A DNA stretch of 64,000 nt from Nocardioides sp. InS609-2 (GCF_023208195.1 NZ_CP060034.1:1736001-1800000); one strand, 5' to 3'; shown: positions 19,869-29,004, numbered from the stretch's first letter. The notes: generated from the letters alone by a model not told the origin. Numbers and translations: made by a program.

Positions 19869-21569
19869 TCAACAGCCGCGGCGCTCGACTCCACTGACCT
19901 CGACGGGCAGCCGACCGGGGGCGGGCGCCGCGCCCATCAGCACGTCGACCAGTGCGGCCATGGCGCCGGGCGTCTCGCCGTACGTCGCGATCCGGACGCC
20001 GGCTCCGACCTGTCCGAGCACGTACGGCGCGTCGGTGGCGACCACGATCGGGGTGGTGGTCACTCCCCCGCGGTAGCCGGTGAAACCCAGTGGCGTGCCG
20101 TGGAACACCGGCGTGGGCTCGAGCTTGCGCCACTTGCGGAGCTTCTTCTTCTTGCGCTTCGGCGGCTTGGGCGGCTTCTCGTAGGTGATCCTTCCCAGTG
20201 CCATGCCCGCCGCTGCAGCAGCGGTGCGGAAGTTGGCGACCGCCACCGGACTGCCGAGCGGCACGACCGGTCCGGCGACAAGGGGCCCGACGCACGGCCC
20301 GGCGACCGACGTGACGGCGGCAGCCGAGAGGGCCCGTGACGCCGCCAGTCCGGAGCCCGGCTTCGCGCCCTTCGGCGCGGTGGCGTCCTGGTGGATCAGC
20401 AGCGCGATCTGCCGCGCGGCGGCCTGCTCGAGGCGGGGCCGCGGCACCCGACCCTCGCGTACGGCGCGCACGATGGCGGCCCGCGCGACGGCCGGGTCGC
20501 TCGGCATGAGCAGCACGTCGTTGCCCGCCTTGAGCGCCTTGACCGCGACCTCTCCGGGCGTACGGCCGGCCGCGACGCCGGCCATGTCGAGTGCGTCGGT
20601 GACGGCGAGTCCTTGAAAGCCGAGCTCGTCGCGCAGCAGCCCGGTGACCACCTTGCGCGACAGCGAGCTCGGCACCCGCGGATCGACCGCGCGCACGTCG
20701 AGGTGGCCGACCATGACCGCCGATGTGCCGGCGCCCACGGCGCTGACGAACGGCACCAGGTCGATGCTGCGCAGCTCCTTCATCGACCGGCCCTGCACCG
20801 GCAGCGTGCGGTGGCTGTCGGCGAGCACCGAGCCGTGGCCCGGGAAGTGCTTGAGCACCGGAACGATCCCGCCTGCGACGAAACCCCGCACGGCGGCGGC
20901 GGTCTGCGCGGCGACGAGGCCCGGCTCCGAGCCGACCGACCTGGCACCGATGGTCGGGTCGGCGCGGCCGATGGTGACGTCGGCGTCCGGGCCGAGGTCG
21001 ACGTTGAAGCCGAGGCCGCGCAGCTCCGCGCCACTCGCGGCGTACGTCGCCTCGGTGAGCGCCTCGTTGCGGGCAGCACCGGTCGACATGAACGCCGGGA
21101 ACCTGGTCGCCGCGCCCTTCACCCGCTCGACGGCGCCGCCCTCCTGGTCGACCGCGAGGAACAGCGGCCACGGCCGGTCGACGGTGCGGCGCAGCGCGGC
21201 GTTGACGCGGCGGATCTGGTCGGTGGACGTGACGTTGTCGGAGAACGCGATGACGCCGCCGAGGTGCAGCCGCTCGACCAGTCCGGCCGGGGCGCCGGTG
21301 CCCTGCCAGCGGGCCACGATCACCTGACCGGCGAGGTCTCGCAGGGGCAGGCCGTCGACGATCCCGGCAGCCTCCTCGAGCTCCTGCTGGGTCGGCCCCC
21401 AGCCGGGCACCAGATCCATCCGCTCGACGGGAGTTGGTGGCGGCTCCACGGCCGCTGCCCGCTCTGCTCTGGACGGCTTGTCGCCCTCATCGGACGTGCA
21501 ACCGCCGAGCGCGCCGACCAGGAGGCCCAGTGAGGCCACCAGACAGGTCAGGGCACGACGGTCACGCAT
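19869..21569 (-). CDS. Lipoprotein glycoside hydrolase family 3 (NagZ-like beta-N-acetylhexosaminidase)
   Basis: A 566-residue cell-surface lipoprotein. The lipobox GALGGC puts the lipidated cysteine at 24. The GH3 N-terminal barrel carries KHFPGHG and DSH (the NagZ His/Asp loop) and VTDALDMAG with the likely nucleophile Asp. A further C-terminal region of about 170 residues, including a Lys/Arg-rich PPKPPKRKKKKL stretch, makes it longer than cytoplasmic NagZ. It probably trims peptidoglycan or GlcNAc glycosides outside the cell. ATG 21569 is chosen; GTG 21575 is also in frame. Confidence 0.87.
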   Translation of the reverse strand: MRDRRALTCLVASLGLLVGALGGCTSDEGDKPSRAERAAAVEPPPTPVERMDLVPGWGPTQQELEEAAGIVDGLPLRDLAGQVIVARWQGTGAPAGLVERLHLGGVIAFSDNVTSTDQIRRVNAALRRTVDRPWPLFLAVDQEGGAVERVKGAATRFPAFMSTGAARNEALTEATYAASGAELRGLGFNVDLGPDADVTIGRADPTIGARSVGSEPGLVAAQTAAAVRGFVAGGIVPVLKHFPGHGSVLADSHRTLPVQGRSMKELRSIDLVPFVSAVGAGTSAVMVGHLDVRAVDPRVPSSLSRKVVTGLLRDELGFQGLAVTDALDMAGVAAGRTPGEVAVKALKAGNDVLLMPSDPAVARAAIVRAVREGRVPRPRLEQAAARQIALLIHQDATAPKGAKPGSGLAASRALSAAAVTSVAGPCVGPLVAGPVVPLGSPVAVANFRTAAAAAGMALGRITYEKPPKPPKRKKKKLRKWRKLEPTPVFHGTPLGFTGYRGGVTTTPIVVATDAPYVLGQVGAGVRIATYGETPGAMAALVDVLMGAAPAPGRLPVEVSGVERRGC

Positions 21570-21590
21570 CGGCACATCGTGCCACCCCGA

Positions 21591-22229
21591 TCAGCGCGCC
21601 GGCTCGGCCTGCCACTCGGCAGAACGCTCCCGCTCCGCACCGATCGTGGTGTCGTCACCGTGACCGGTGTGTACGACGGTCTCGTCGGGCAGCTCGAAGA
21701 GCACCGCACGGATCGACGACTCGATCGTGGGGCGGTCGCTGAAGCTGCGCCCGGTGGCGCCGGGGCCGCCGTGGAACAACGTGTCGCCGGTGAACACGCA
21801 GCCCAGGGCCGGCGCGTAGACGCAGACCGCCCCGGGCGCGTGCCCGGGCGTGTGCATGATCGTGAGCTCGGTGCCGGCGATGGTGATCGTCTGGCCGTCG
21901 GAGAGGTCGGCGTCCCACAGCTCGTCGGGGTGGATCTGCTCCCACAGTGGGCGGTCGTCGGGGTGCAGCAGGATCGGGGTCTTCGTGCGCTGCCGCAGTG
22001 CCGGCGCCACGCCCACGTGGTCGTCGTGCGCGTGCGTGCAGATGACCGCCTTGATCAGCCGCTCCCCCACCACCTCGATGATCGCGTCGACGTCGTGGGG
22101 GGCGTCGATCAGCACGCACTCGGTGTCGTCACCGAGGACCCAGATGTTGTTGTCGACGTCGAAGGTTTCGCCGTCGAGGGAGAAAGTGCCGGAGACGACT
22201 GCGTGGTCGATGCGCGGCTCGTTCTTCAC
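21591..22229 (-). CDS. MBL-fold metallohydrolase linked to mycothiol formaldehyde oxidation
   Basis: A 212-residue metallo-beta-lactamase-fold enzyme with the metal motif THAHDDH, then a GHAPG His and a TGDTLF Asp. It resembles glyoxalase II-type thioester hydrolases. GTG 22229 overlaps the stop of the mycothiol dehydrogenase gene as GTGA, so the two are translationally coupled; mycobacteria show the same pairing. Hydrolysis of S-formylmycothiol or a related thioester is a reasonable inference, not shown. Confidence 0.87.
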   Translation of the reverse strand: MKNEPRIDHAVVSGTFSLDGETFDVDNNIWVLGDDTECVLIDAPHDVDAIIEVVGERLIKAVICTHAHDDHVGVAPALRQRTKTPILLHPDDRPLWEQIHPDELWDADLSDGQTITIAGTELTIMHTPGHAPGAVCVYAPALGCVFTGDTLFHGGPGATGRSFSDRPTIESSIRAVLFELPDETVVHTGHGDDTTIGAERERSAEWQAEPAR

Positions 22230-23323
22230 AAGATCACGACCGACCGGAGCACGTCTCCATGATGCATCTTCTCGAAGGCCGCTTCGACCTCGTCGAGGGC
22301 GATCTCCTCGCTCACGAAGGCGTCGAGGTCGAGCCGCCCCTGTTGGTAGAGATCGACGAGCATCGGGAAGTCGCGCGACGGCAGGCAGTCGCCGTACCAG
22401 CTGGACTTCAGCGCACCACCACGGCCGAACACGTCGATCAGCGGGATGTCGGGCAGCATCATGTCGGGCCTCGGGACGCCGACGAGTACGACGGTGCCGG
22501 CGAGGTCGCGGGCGTAGAACGCCTGCTTCCACGTCTCGGGCCGGCCCACCGCGTCGATGACGACGTCGGCGCCGTTGCCGTCGGTGAGTGCCTGGATGGC
22601 CTCGACGGGGTCGCCGTCCGTGCTGTTGATCGTGTGCGTCGCGCCCATCTTGCGCGCGCCCTCGAGCTTGCGGTCGTCGATGTCGACGGCGATGACCTTG
22701 CTGGCTCCAGCGAGCACGGAGCCGGCGATCGCCGCGGCCCCGACACCACCGCAGCCGATGACGGCGACCGAGCTGCCGCGGCCGACGTTGCCGGTGTTGA
22801 TGGCGGCGCCCAGTCCGGCCATCACGCCACAGCCCAGGAGGCCGACGGCAGCAGCGCGGGCCGAGGGGTCGACCTTGGTGCACTGGCCGGACGCCACCAG
22901 GGTCTTCTCTGCGAAGGACCCGATGCCGAGCGCGGGGCTCAGCTCCGTGCCGACTCCTTCTCCTTCAGCGAGCGTCATCTTCTGGGTCGCGTTGTGGGTG
23001 CTGAAGCAATACCACGGCTCGCCGCGGTTGCAGGCCCGGCAGCTGCCGCAGACCGCGCGCCAGTTGAGGATCACGAAGTCGCCCGGGGCGACGTCGGTGA
23101 CATCGGGGCCGACCGCCTCGACGACACCGGCAGCCTCGTGGCCCAGCAGGAACGGAAACTCGTCGTTGATGCCGCCCTCGCGGTAGTGCAGGTCGGTGTG
23201 GCAGACGCCGCACGCCTGCACCTTCACCAGCGCCTCACCCGGACCGGGATCGGGGACGTTGATGGTGACGACCTCGACCGGTGCGCCCTTGGCGCGGGCG
23301 ATGACTCCCCTGACCTGCTGCAT
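22226..23323 (-). CDS. mscR: S-(hydroxymethyl)mycothiol dehydrogenase
   Basis: A 365-residue zinc medium-chain dehydrogenase that oxidises the formaldehyde-mycothiol adduct (and reduces S-nitrosomycothiol in mycobacteria). The catalytic zinc site includes Cys41 in CGVCHTD and His62 in GHE. Four structural zinc cysteines are at 92, 95, 98 and 106. The NAD loop is [12 protein letters not shown]. The motif and the coupled MBL gene favour the mycothiol enzyme over a plain alcohol dehydrogenase. ATG 23323 is preceded by GGAGAGGG. It is divergent from the sigma-factor gene. Confidence 0.88.
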   Translation of the reverse strand: MQQVRGVIARAKGAPVEVVTINVPDPGPGEALVKVQACGVCHTDLHYREGGINDEFPFLLGHEAAGVVEAVGPDVTDVAPGDFVILNWRAVCGSCRACNRGEPWYCFSTHNATQKMTLAEGEGVGTELSPALGIGSFAEKTLVASGQCTKVDPSARAAAVGLLGCGVMAGLGAAINTGNVGRGSSVAVIGCGGVGAAAIAGSVLAGASKVIAVDIDDRKLEGARKMGATHTINSTDGDPVEAIQALTDGNGADVVIDAVGRPETWKQAFYARDLAGTVVLVGVPRPDMMLPDIPLIDVFGRGGALKSSWYGDCLPSRDFPMLVDLYQQGRLDLDAFVSEEIALDEVEAAFEKMHHGDVLRSVVIL

Positions 23324-23425
23324 GCGTGGACCCTCTCCAGATACCGAAGTTTTCTGCAACCCACACTGACAGGCCCGCGTCTTCCCTGTGACAGCACCCG
23401 ACACAGACCAAGATGGGAGGCGGGA

Positions 23426-23977
23426 ATGCGCACCACCGCAACGGCCGGAAATGAAACGGGGATCGGCGTGGCCAATCGCTCGCGTGACGCCGACTTCGCG
23501 TCGTACCTCGCCGCCCGCGAGCAGGCGCTCCTGCGCACGGCGTACGCGCTGACCGGCAACGTCCACGACGCGCAGGATCTCGTGCAGAACGCCCTGGCCA
23601 AGCTCTACCTGGCGTGGGACAGCGTGCGCGATCGGGAGTCGCTCGACGGCTACGTACGCCGGATCATGGTCAACGAGCACACCTCGCTGTGGCGTCGCGC
23701 GTGGAAACGCCGCGAGCACACCAGCGACGACCTGCCCGAGCAAGCGGTCGTCGACCATCTCGACGACGGCGACTCCGCGCGGTTGTGGAGCTTCGTGCAG
23801 ACCCTGCCGCGGCGCCAGCGCGCCGTCGTCGTGCTGCGCTACTACGAGGAGCTATCGGAGGCCGAGACGGCCGACGTGCTCGGCGTCACCGTCGGCACCG
23901 TCAAGTCCCAGACCAGTCGCGCCCTCGCGGCCCTCCGCGAACGCGCACCCCAGAGCCTCCGGGAGGGGGAGCGATGA
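23426..23977 (+). CDS. SigE-family ECF RNA polymerase sigma factor
   Basis: A 183-residue group IV sigma factor. Region 2 spans about 20-90 ([20 protein letters not shown], then YVRRIMVNE) and region 4 about 115-175 ([21 protein letters not shown], then the helix-turn-helix [14 protein letters not shown]). The start is ATG 23426 after GGGAGGCGGG. Its last codon overlaps the next gene as ATGA, tying it to a membrane protein that is probably its regulator. Stimulus and regulon are unknown. Confidence 0.92.
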   Translation: MRTTATAGNETGIGVANRSRDADFASYLAAREQALLRTAYALTGNVHDAQDLVQNALAKLYLAWDSVRDRESLDGYVRRIMVNEHTSLWRRAWKRREHTSDDLPEQAVVDHLDDGDSARLWSFVQTLPRRQRAVVVLRYYEELSEAETADVLGVTVGTVKSQTSRALAALRERAPQSLREGER

Positions 23978-25125
23978 GCAACGACGACCTCGGCACGCGC
24001 CTGTCCGGCAGTCTCCACGACCACGTCGACCGCCTCGCGGGCGAGCACGTGGGCCTGTACGACGTCCAGCAGCGCGCCGGGCGCATCCGTCGCACCCGTC
24101 GGATCGTGACCGTCGTGGCGGCCGCAGCGGTGGCGGCCGTCGTCGTACCCACGGCGCTGTTCGTGTCCTCGCCTTCCGGCGACAACGGTCCCGGGCCGGT
24201 GGCGAGCAAATCTCCCAGCCCGGCGGCGCCCGGCCCGGTCGACGTGACCGTGCCGGCCGAGCCACCGGTCGGCGACCAGCCCCGCGTCGAGGTGTTGGAC
24301 GGCAGGGACTACCAGCACTTCGTCCGCATCGGCGGCGTCCTGTTCCTGGGCGTGGGCACCAAGGACGGCAACCGGGTGCTCGACATCGTCGACGGCCCTG
24401 GAGAGTCCAGCGTGACCCATACCGGCGTCGACCAGGTCGTGGTCAGCCCCGACGGCACCACCGCCGCCTGGACCGAGCCCGACGGCTCGGTGTGGACCGC
24501 CTGGGAAGGCGGCAGGCTCGAGCTCGACCAGCAGGCCGCCGGAGTGACCCCGGCCGCGGTCGTCGGCGACGGCAACTGCGGGTCGTCGGAGAGCGACAGT
24601 TGCACTGTCTACCTCAATCCCGCCGGCGAGGGTACGCCCAGCTTCGTCGCCTCCGACGGCCGGACCGGCACCGTCACGCCCGACGCCATCAAGGTCAACG
24701 ACATCTCCGACTCCCTGGCCGCCACCCAGACGTCGTACCACGACGGACGGGCGTGCAGCGAGCTCTACGACCTGTCGCTCGGCGAGCGCCGGTGGGAGAC
24801 CTGCGACTACGCACTCCTGCGCTTCTCCCCCGACGGGCGCTACCTGATGGCGACGAACTCGGACGCCGACGGGATCGGCCTCACCTCCATCTCGGTGCTC
24901 CGCGCCACGACCGGCGACCCGGTGGCCACCTACCGCGTCGAGGACGGGTTCATTGGCGCGCAGGAGTGGGAGGACGACGGCCACCTGCTGTTCGTCCGGT
25001 TCTCGTATGGTTCGGGTTCATGGGACATCGTCCGGGCAGACCTCGACGGCACAAGCCAGCGGTCGGCCGAGCCGGTCAGCGCCTCGGAGGACGAGCGGCC
25101 CTACAGCCTGGAGGGCAACCGTTGA
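23974..25125 (+). CDS. Membrane-anchored beta-propeller-like protein coupled to the sigma factor
   Basis: A 383-residue protein with a cytoplasmic N-terminus of about 42 residues ending in RRTRR, one membrane helix (about 43-64) and an extracellular Pro/Ser-rich linker followed by repeated beta strands of the TolB/YncE propeller kind (for example FSPDGRYLMATNSD). The position directly after an ECF sigma gene with a 4-nt overlap suggests an anti-sigma or sensor function, but no known anti-sigma motif is seen. Paired cysteines occur in the outer domain. It is paralogous to the next gene. Confidence 0.72.
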   Translation: MSNDDLGTRLSGSLHDHVDRLAGEHVGLYDVQQRAGRIRRTRRIVTVVAAAAVAAVVVPTALFVSSPSGDNGPGPVASKSPSPAAPGPVDVTVPAEPPVGDQPRVEVLDGRDYQHFVRIGGVLFLGVGTKDGNRVLDIVDGPGESSVTHTGVDQVVVSPDGTTAAWTEPDGSVWTAWEGGRLELDQQAAGVTPAAVVGDGNCGSSESDSCTVYLNPAGEGTPSFVASDGRTGTVTPDAIKVNDISDSLAATQTSYHDGRACSELYDLSLGERRWETCDYALLRFSPDGRYLMATNSDADGIGLTSISVLRATTGDPVATYRVEDGFIGAQEWEDDGHLLFVRFSYGSGSWDIVRADLDGTSQRSAEPVSASEDERPYSLEGNR

Positions 25126-26228
25126 GAGCGTGCCGGTGGACCGTGCTGGCGACGCTCGGCGCACTGGCTCTCGGCGGTTGCACCGACGACAGCCCGCCCT
25201 CATCGACCCCGTCCCGATCGGCGACACCCTCCACCACGGCGACGCCGAGCCCGACTCCCACCGAGCCGCCGACGCCGACTCCCACGCCCGGCGGCCGGCA
25301 CGCGGTCCGCCTCGACCCCGCCGCACCGCGCGGCGCCGAACCCGCAGCGCCCTGGCTGATCGGCCGGACCCTGCACCGCGACGGCTCGACACTCGAGCTG
25401 CCCCGTGCCTACGACCAGTTCGCGACGCTCGGGGACCGCGTCTTCGCCGTGCGGTCCGACGACCAGGGCCGCATGACGCTCGACGAGATCGACGCCTCGG
25501 GCACTGTGACGGCCAGCAACGCGACGTACGGCATGGCCGTCAACGCCGACCGCACCAACCTGGTCTGGACCTCGGGCCGCGGCCACATCCACACCGTCTG
25601 GGCAGCCGGGGATGCCGACATGGCGAAGCAGCCGGCGCGGGTGCGGCCGGTCACGATCACCGGCCCCGGGGCCGCCGACGGCAGCTGCCTGGAGACCGAG
25701 CACGACCGCGGTTGCGTGGTCTTCTTCAACAACGACAACGGGGCCGGCCCGCAGTACACCTCGTCGCACGGCATCACCGACATCGTCGGACCGTCATCGC
25801 TACAGGTGGCGGATGCAAGCGGCGGCCTGGTCGCCGTACAGACCGGGGTGAGCGACGACGGCTCCTGCTGGGAGGTGCTGCGCGGCTGGAAGCAGCAGTG
25901 GCGCACGTGCGCCAACACGCTGCTCGACTTCTCCCCCGACGCCAGCCTCCTGCTCGCCTCCGACGCCTATCTCGACGGCATCGGCCCACGCAGCCTGACG
26001 GTGCTTGACGCCAAGGACGGGACGACGGTCGTGTCGTTCCGCACCGGCCGCGGCTTCATCGGCTCGTGGCTGTGGGAGGACGACCGCCACCTGCTCGTGA
26101 CGACGTACGACGCCGGCCGGTGGAACCTGTTGCGTGCCGGCATCGACGGCTCGGTCGAAGCTGCGATCGCACCCGACTCGAGCAGCGACGAGCTCAACCG
26201 GCCGTTCGCGGTGGCCGGGGCGCACTGA
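25122..26228 (+). CDS. Lipoprotein paralogue of the sigma-linked propeller protein
   Basis: A 368-residue predicted lipoprotein with lipobox LALGGC (Cys20), then a Ser/Thr/Pro-rich linker and a propeller-like domain paralogous to the preceding product. Shared blocks include FSPDASLLLASD and GFIGSWLWEDDRHLL against GFIGAQEWEDDGHLL. The only start that keeps the signal peptide is TTG 25122, overlapping the previous stop as TTGA, so translation is coupled. It is probably the extracytoplasmic partner of the sigma/membrane-protein pair. Function is not known. Confidence 0.75.
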   Translation: MRACRWTVLATLGALALGGCTDDSPPSSTPSRSATPSTTATPSPTPTEPPTPTPTPGGRHAVRLDPAAPRGAEPAAPWLIGRTLHRDGSTLELPRAYDQFATLGDRVFAVRSDDQGRMTLDEIDASGTVTASNATYGMAVNADRTNLVWTSGRGHIHTVWAAGDADMAKQPARVRPVTITGPGAADGSCLETEHDRGCVVFFNNDNGAGPQYTSSHGITDIVGPSSLQVADASGGLVAVQTGVSDDGSCWEVLRGWKQQWRTCANTLLDFSPDASLLLASDAYLDGIGPRSLTVLDAKDGTTVVSFRTGRGFIGSWLWEDDRHLLVTTYDAGRWNLLRAGIDGSVEAAIAPDSSSDELNRPFAVAGAH

Positions 26229-26231
26229 GGG

Positions 26232-26396
26232 TCACCTCCACACGATCGAGGCCAGCACCTCGGGCTGGATCTGCTCGCGTTCCGACTCGCTGAGGCCCTT
26301 CACGAGGTTCGAGCTGAGCTGCACGATGTGGTCGTCGTACGCCGCGCCGTACTCGTCGAGACGCCAGGGGCTCACGGTGTCGGCGGGTGCCGCCAT
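26232..26396 (-). pseudogene. Truncated paralogue of the adjacent lipoprotein (54-codon fragment)
   Basis: From ATG 26396 the minus strand encodes 54 residues ending ESEREQIQPEVLASIVWR. This aligns with the end of the neighbouring lipoprotein, EEKRQRLVAEVLASLVWK, and the YDDHIVQL strand corresponds to YRDKVIRVL. There is no signal peptide or core domain. It looks like the surviving C-terminus of a tandem duplicate. Expression as a small protein cannot be excluded. Confidence 0.6.
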
Positions 26397-26445
26397 CAGC
26401 ACCCCGCACCGAATAGCGCGGGCGAGTAGCCCGTGACGGCCATCG

Positions 26446-27045
26446 TCACTTCCACACGAGAGACGCCAGGACCTCCGCGACGAGCCGCTGGCGCTTCTCC
26501 TCGGACACGTCGCGGTCCAGCTGGAACAGCACCCTGATCACCTTGTCGCGGTAGACGGCGGTGAATGACTCCTGGGTCGTGAACTTGTAGTAGCCCCGCG
26601 GACCAGGGTCGACGAGGTGGAAGACCGGGATCCCGGCGATCTCGGTGTCATCGAGCCGCTTCAGCTTCTCGTCGCCGTAACCCTTCGACTGGATCTTGGC
26701 GATCTTCTCGACGGTGCTGCCGAACGACGGCGTCTCGCTCAGGGACATGCGCTGCCCCGACTTCCGAGCGCCGTCCTCCAACGGGACCAGCTGCTCCTCG
26801 TGCTCCCACCCGGTCGGTGCGTTGACCTCCGCCACGTCCATCTTCAGCACCGGCCCCGCGGCAGGGGTCACCGAGGGCGCCTCCGTCGGGGGCTCCGAGG
26901 CTGCGGCTGAGGGTGACCCGCTGGACGTCGAGGGCGACTCCGATGGCTGGGTTCGTGCTGCCGGGTCGTCATCACCGCAACCCGTCAGCACCTGTGCCAG
27001 CGTGAAGGCCGCGATCGTCGCCGCGACGCCTGTTCGTGCTCTCAT
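26446..27045 (-). CDS. Predicted lipoprotein of unknown function
   Basis: A 199-residue protein with a signal peptide and lipobox VLTGC (Cys23), a Ser/Thr/Pro-rich linker to about residue 65 and a compact domain of about 130 residues (VFHLVDPGPRGYYKFTTQE, then DKVIRVLFQLDRDVSEEKRQ). The fold is not recognised with confidence; it has the look of PsbP/LpqN-type substrate-binding lipoproteins. The start ATG 27045 has GGAGGAGGG upstream. It is divergent from the WXG100-like pair. A truncated paralogue lies directly downstream. Confidence 0.72.
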   Translation of the reverse strand: MRARTGVAATIAAFTLAQVLTGCGDDDPAARTQPSESPSTSSGSPSAAASEPPTEAPSVTPAAGPVLKMDVAEVNAPTGWEHEEQLVPLEDGARKSGQRMSLSETPSFGSTVEKIAKIQSKGYGDEKLKRLDDTEIAGIPVFHLVDPGPRGYYKFTTQESFTAVYRDKVIRVLFQLDRDVSEEKRQRLVAEVLASLVWK

Positions 27046-27187
27046 GAACCCTCCTCCGAGTCGGATGGCCGCAAGCGTACGGAACCGGCGCCAACTGACA
27101 TTGGCGGGAAGGTTTGAGACGGTGGCGGCGGGGGAAGGTGCCCCCGTACAGCACACGTTCCAGTTGAGCCAAAGGGGATAGCGCATC

Positions 27188-27586
27188 ATGATCATGGCAG
27201 AGGTTTACGGCACTCTGAAGGACCTGAACCTCCCAGAGGACGTCATCGACGAGGTCATGAAGATGCTCGACGAGAACGCCGATGCACTGGAGAAGCGCAA
27301 CGTCCACCCGATCTCGGAAGACGTCTTCGGCTCGTCCAGCTGGGGCTCTCAGCTCGGCTTCGACGCCGGTCTCGCCCAGGACGTCGTGGCAAAGGCGGTA
27401 GTCGAGATGGTGGCGGGCCTCCGTGGCTACCACGATGGCCTCAAGACGTTCGTCGACGACGTCAAGGACACCGACGAGTCCAACGCAGCCACTCTCAAGG
27501 CACTCGAGCTGTCGACCCAGCACGTCGACACACCAGCGCTCACACTGCACGCCCGCAGCACGCCCGCCCCCGAAGGAGAAGCCTGA
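27188..27586 (+). CDS. Small WXG100-like helical protein
   Basis: A 132-residue, mostly helical, signal-less protein. A SSWGSQ turn near residue 50 precedes a long amphipathic helix (VVAKAVVEMVAGLRGYHDGLKT region), similar in plan to WXG100/LXG-type proteins of type VII secretion, though it is longer and not a clear family match. The stop overlaps the next ATG (TGATG). Starts at 27188 and 27194 are both possible, with AAGGGG upstream of the first. No secretion ATPase gene is nearby. Confidence 0.6.
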   Translation: MIMAEVYGTLKDLNLPEDVIDEVMKMLDENADALEKRNVHPISEDVFGSSSWGSQLGFDAGLAQDVVAKAVVEMVAGLRGYHDGLKTFVDDVKDTDESNAATLKALELSTQHVDTPALTLHARSTPAPEGEA

Positions 27587-28956
27587 TGCCCGGCCCGCAG
27601 CGAGCACGACTCGAGAGCTACCTGACCGGGGCCCGCGAGAAGGCCGTCGACAACGCGGCGACCGACTGGAACAAGTGCGCCGACATCCTCACCATCATCA
27701 GCGCGGCGCTCGATGCCGCTTCGCCGACGATGCGCACTCGCATCGGCGGCCAAACCGGCCCCGCTGTCAACGAGCAGTTCTCGATGGCATCCACGGCCAT
27801 GAGCGACCGGGCCAAGCTCCTCAAGGACGGCGCGACCCAGCTCGACAACGCCCACCAGGTGATCGTCAATGCCCGCAAGGCCAAGGACAACATGGCCGAC
27901 CTCAGCGAGCCCACGAAGCCGATGCGCACTCCGGGTCCCAGCACCCCGGAGGAGGAAGCAGCGCAGCAGCAGTACGACACCGACCACGCGACCTACACGA
28001 CCAGCTTCAACGCCCAGGAGAGCCAGGCGGAGAAGTGGGCCAACGCGATGAACACGACGTACCAGGGCGCCATCCCGGCCATGCGGGCGATCAGCGGCTA
28101 CGAGCCGCCGGATGACATTGATGATGACGACGACGACGTCCCGTCGGGTGGAGCCGGCAACCCGGTGACGCCCAGCACTCCGGGCGGCGGCGGCGGGACA
28201 GGCGGCGGCGGTGCCGGCGGCGGCGGAACCAGCGGCGGCGGAACCGGCGGCGGCGGAACCGGCGGCGGCGGAGCCGGTGGCGGCGGAACCGGTGGCGGGA
28301 CAGGCGGCGGCGGAACCGGCGGCGGGACAGGCGGCGGCGGAACCGGCGGTGGTGGCGGAGGTGGCACCACCACCATCGGTGGCGGCACCCAGTCCGGCAC
28401 CGGCGGCGGCTTCGGTACGACGTCCGGCGGGACCGGCGGCGGTCTCAGCGGCGGCACGGGCGGCGGTCTCAGCGGTGGCTCTGTCGGCGCGGGCGTGGCT
28501 GTCGGTGCCGGCGGTGGTCTGGCGGGCGGCATGGCCGGTTCCCTGCGCGGCGGCAGCATGTCGCCCGGCGGCTCCTCGGTCAGCAAGGCCGGCTCCGTGA
28601 AGCCCATCGGCAGCAGCACCCGCAGCGGCTCCAGCAGCGCACTCGGCAAGACCGGTGCGGCAGGCGCGGCCCGTGGCACCGTCGGTGCAGGCGGTACGTC
28701 CACCCGCGGGGGCGCAGGCGCCGGCCGCAGCGGCGCAGCCGGGCGCAGCGGCGCGGCTGGGCGTGCCGGAGCAGCGGGCACTGCCGGCAGCCGCGGCACT
28801 GCCGGCGGACGCGGCGGTGCTGCAGGAGCCGGCGGCGCCCAAGGCAAGGGCAAGGGCAAGGACAAGGACAAGTCCGGAGCCGTCTCGGCCGATGGCATGG
28901 AGTTCGAGCAGGACTGGATCGACGACGAGGGTGCCGAGTCCGGCCTGCTGGACTGA
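27586..28956 (+). CDS. WXG/PPE-like protein with long glycine-rich repeat region
   Basis: A 456-residue protein in three parts: a helical N-terminal domain (about 1-165, with TDWNKCADILTIISAAL near the start), an acidic spacer IDDDDDD, and a Gly-rich tract (about 195-425) of GGGT/GGGGA repeats passing into Gly/Ala/Arg/Ser sequence, ending in a charged tail KGKGKDKDK and DWIDDEG. The organisation recalls exported PE_PGRS/EspB-like type VII substrates but has no diagnostic PE/PPE motif. It is translationally coupled to the preceding small helical protein. Localisation and function are unknown. Confidence 0.65.
   Translation: MPGPQRARLESYLTGAREKAVDNAATDWNKCADILTIISAALDAASPTMRTRIGGQTGPAVNEQFSMASTAMSDRAKLLKDGATQLDNAHQVIVNARKAKDNMADLSEPTKPMRTPGPSTPEEEAAQQQYDTDHATYTTSFNAQESQAEKWANAMNTTYQGAIPAMRAISGYEPPDDIDDDDDDVPSGGAGNPVTPSTPGGGGGTGGGGAGGGGTSGGGTGGGGTGGGGAGGGGTGGGTGGGGTGGGTGGGGTGGGGGGGTTTIGGGTQSGTGGGFGTTSGGTGGGLSGGTGGGLSGGSVGAGVAVGAGGGLAGGMAGSLRGGSMSPGGSSVSKAGSVKPIGSSTRSGSSSALGKTGAAGAARGTVGAGGTSTRGGAGAGRSGAAGRSGAAGRAGAAGTAGSRGTAGGRGGAAGAGGAQGKGKGKDKDKSGAVSADGMEFEQDWIDDEGAESGLLD
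28183..28372 (+). repeat. Tandem GGCGGCGGAACC-type coding repeats
   Basis: About 190 nt of imperfect 12-15-nt units (GGCGGCGGAACC, GGCGGGACA and variants) inside the Gly-rich gene, all in one frame and encoding GGGT/GGGGT. Such tracts change length by slippage, usually keeping frame when whole units are lost or gained. Confidence 0.85.
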
Positions 28957-29004
28957 CCGGCAACCACAGACAGTGGTCGCCTGATCCGTGCCGGGGGGCG
29001 TGGG

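Noticed and set aside
28183-28372. CRISPR-like or VNTR array
   Set aside because: Units are contiguous, in frame and encode glycine; there are no spacers, so it is a coding repeat.
27188-28956. Complete type VII secretion locus
   Set aside because: Only substrate-like proteins are seen; no EccB, EccC, EccD or mycosin gene occurs in the window.
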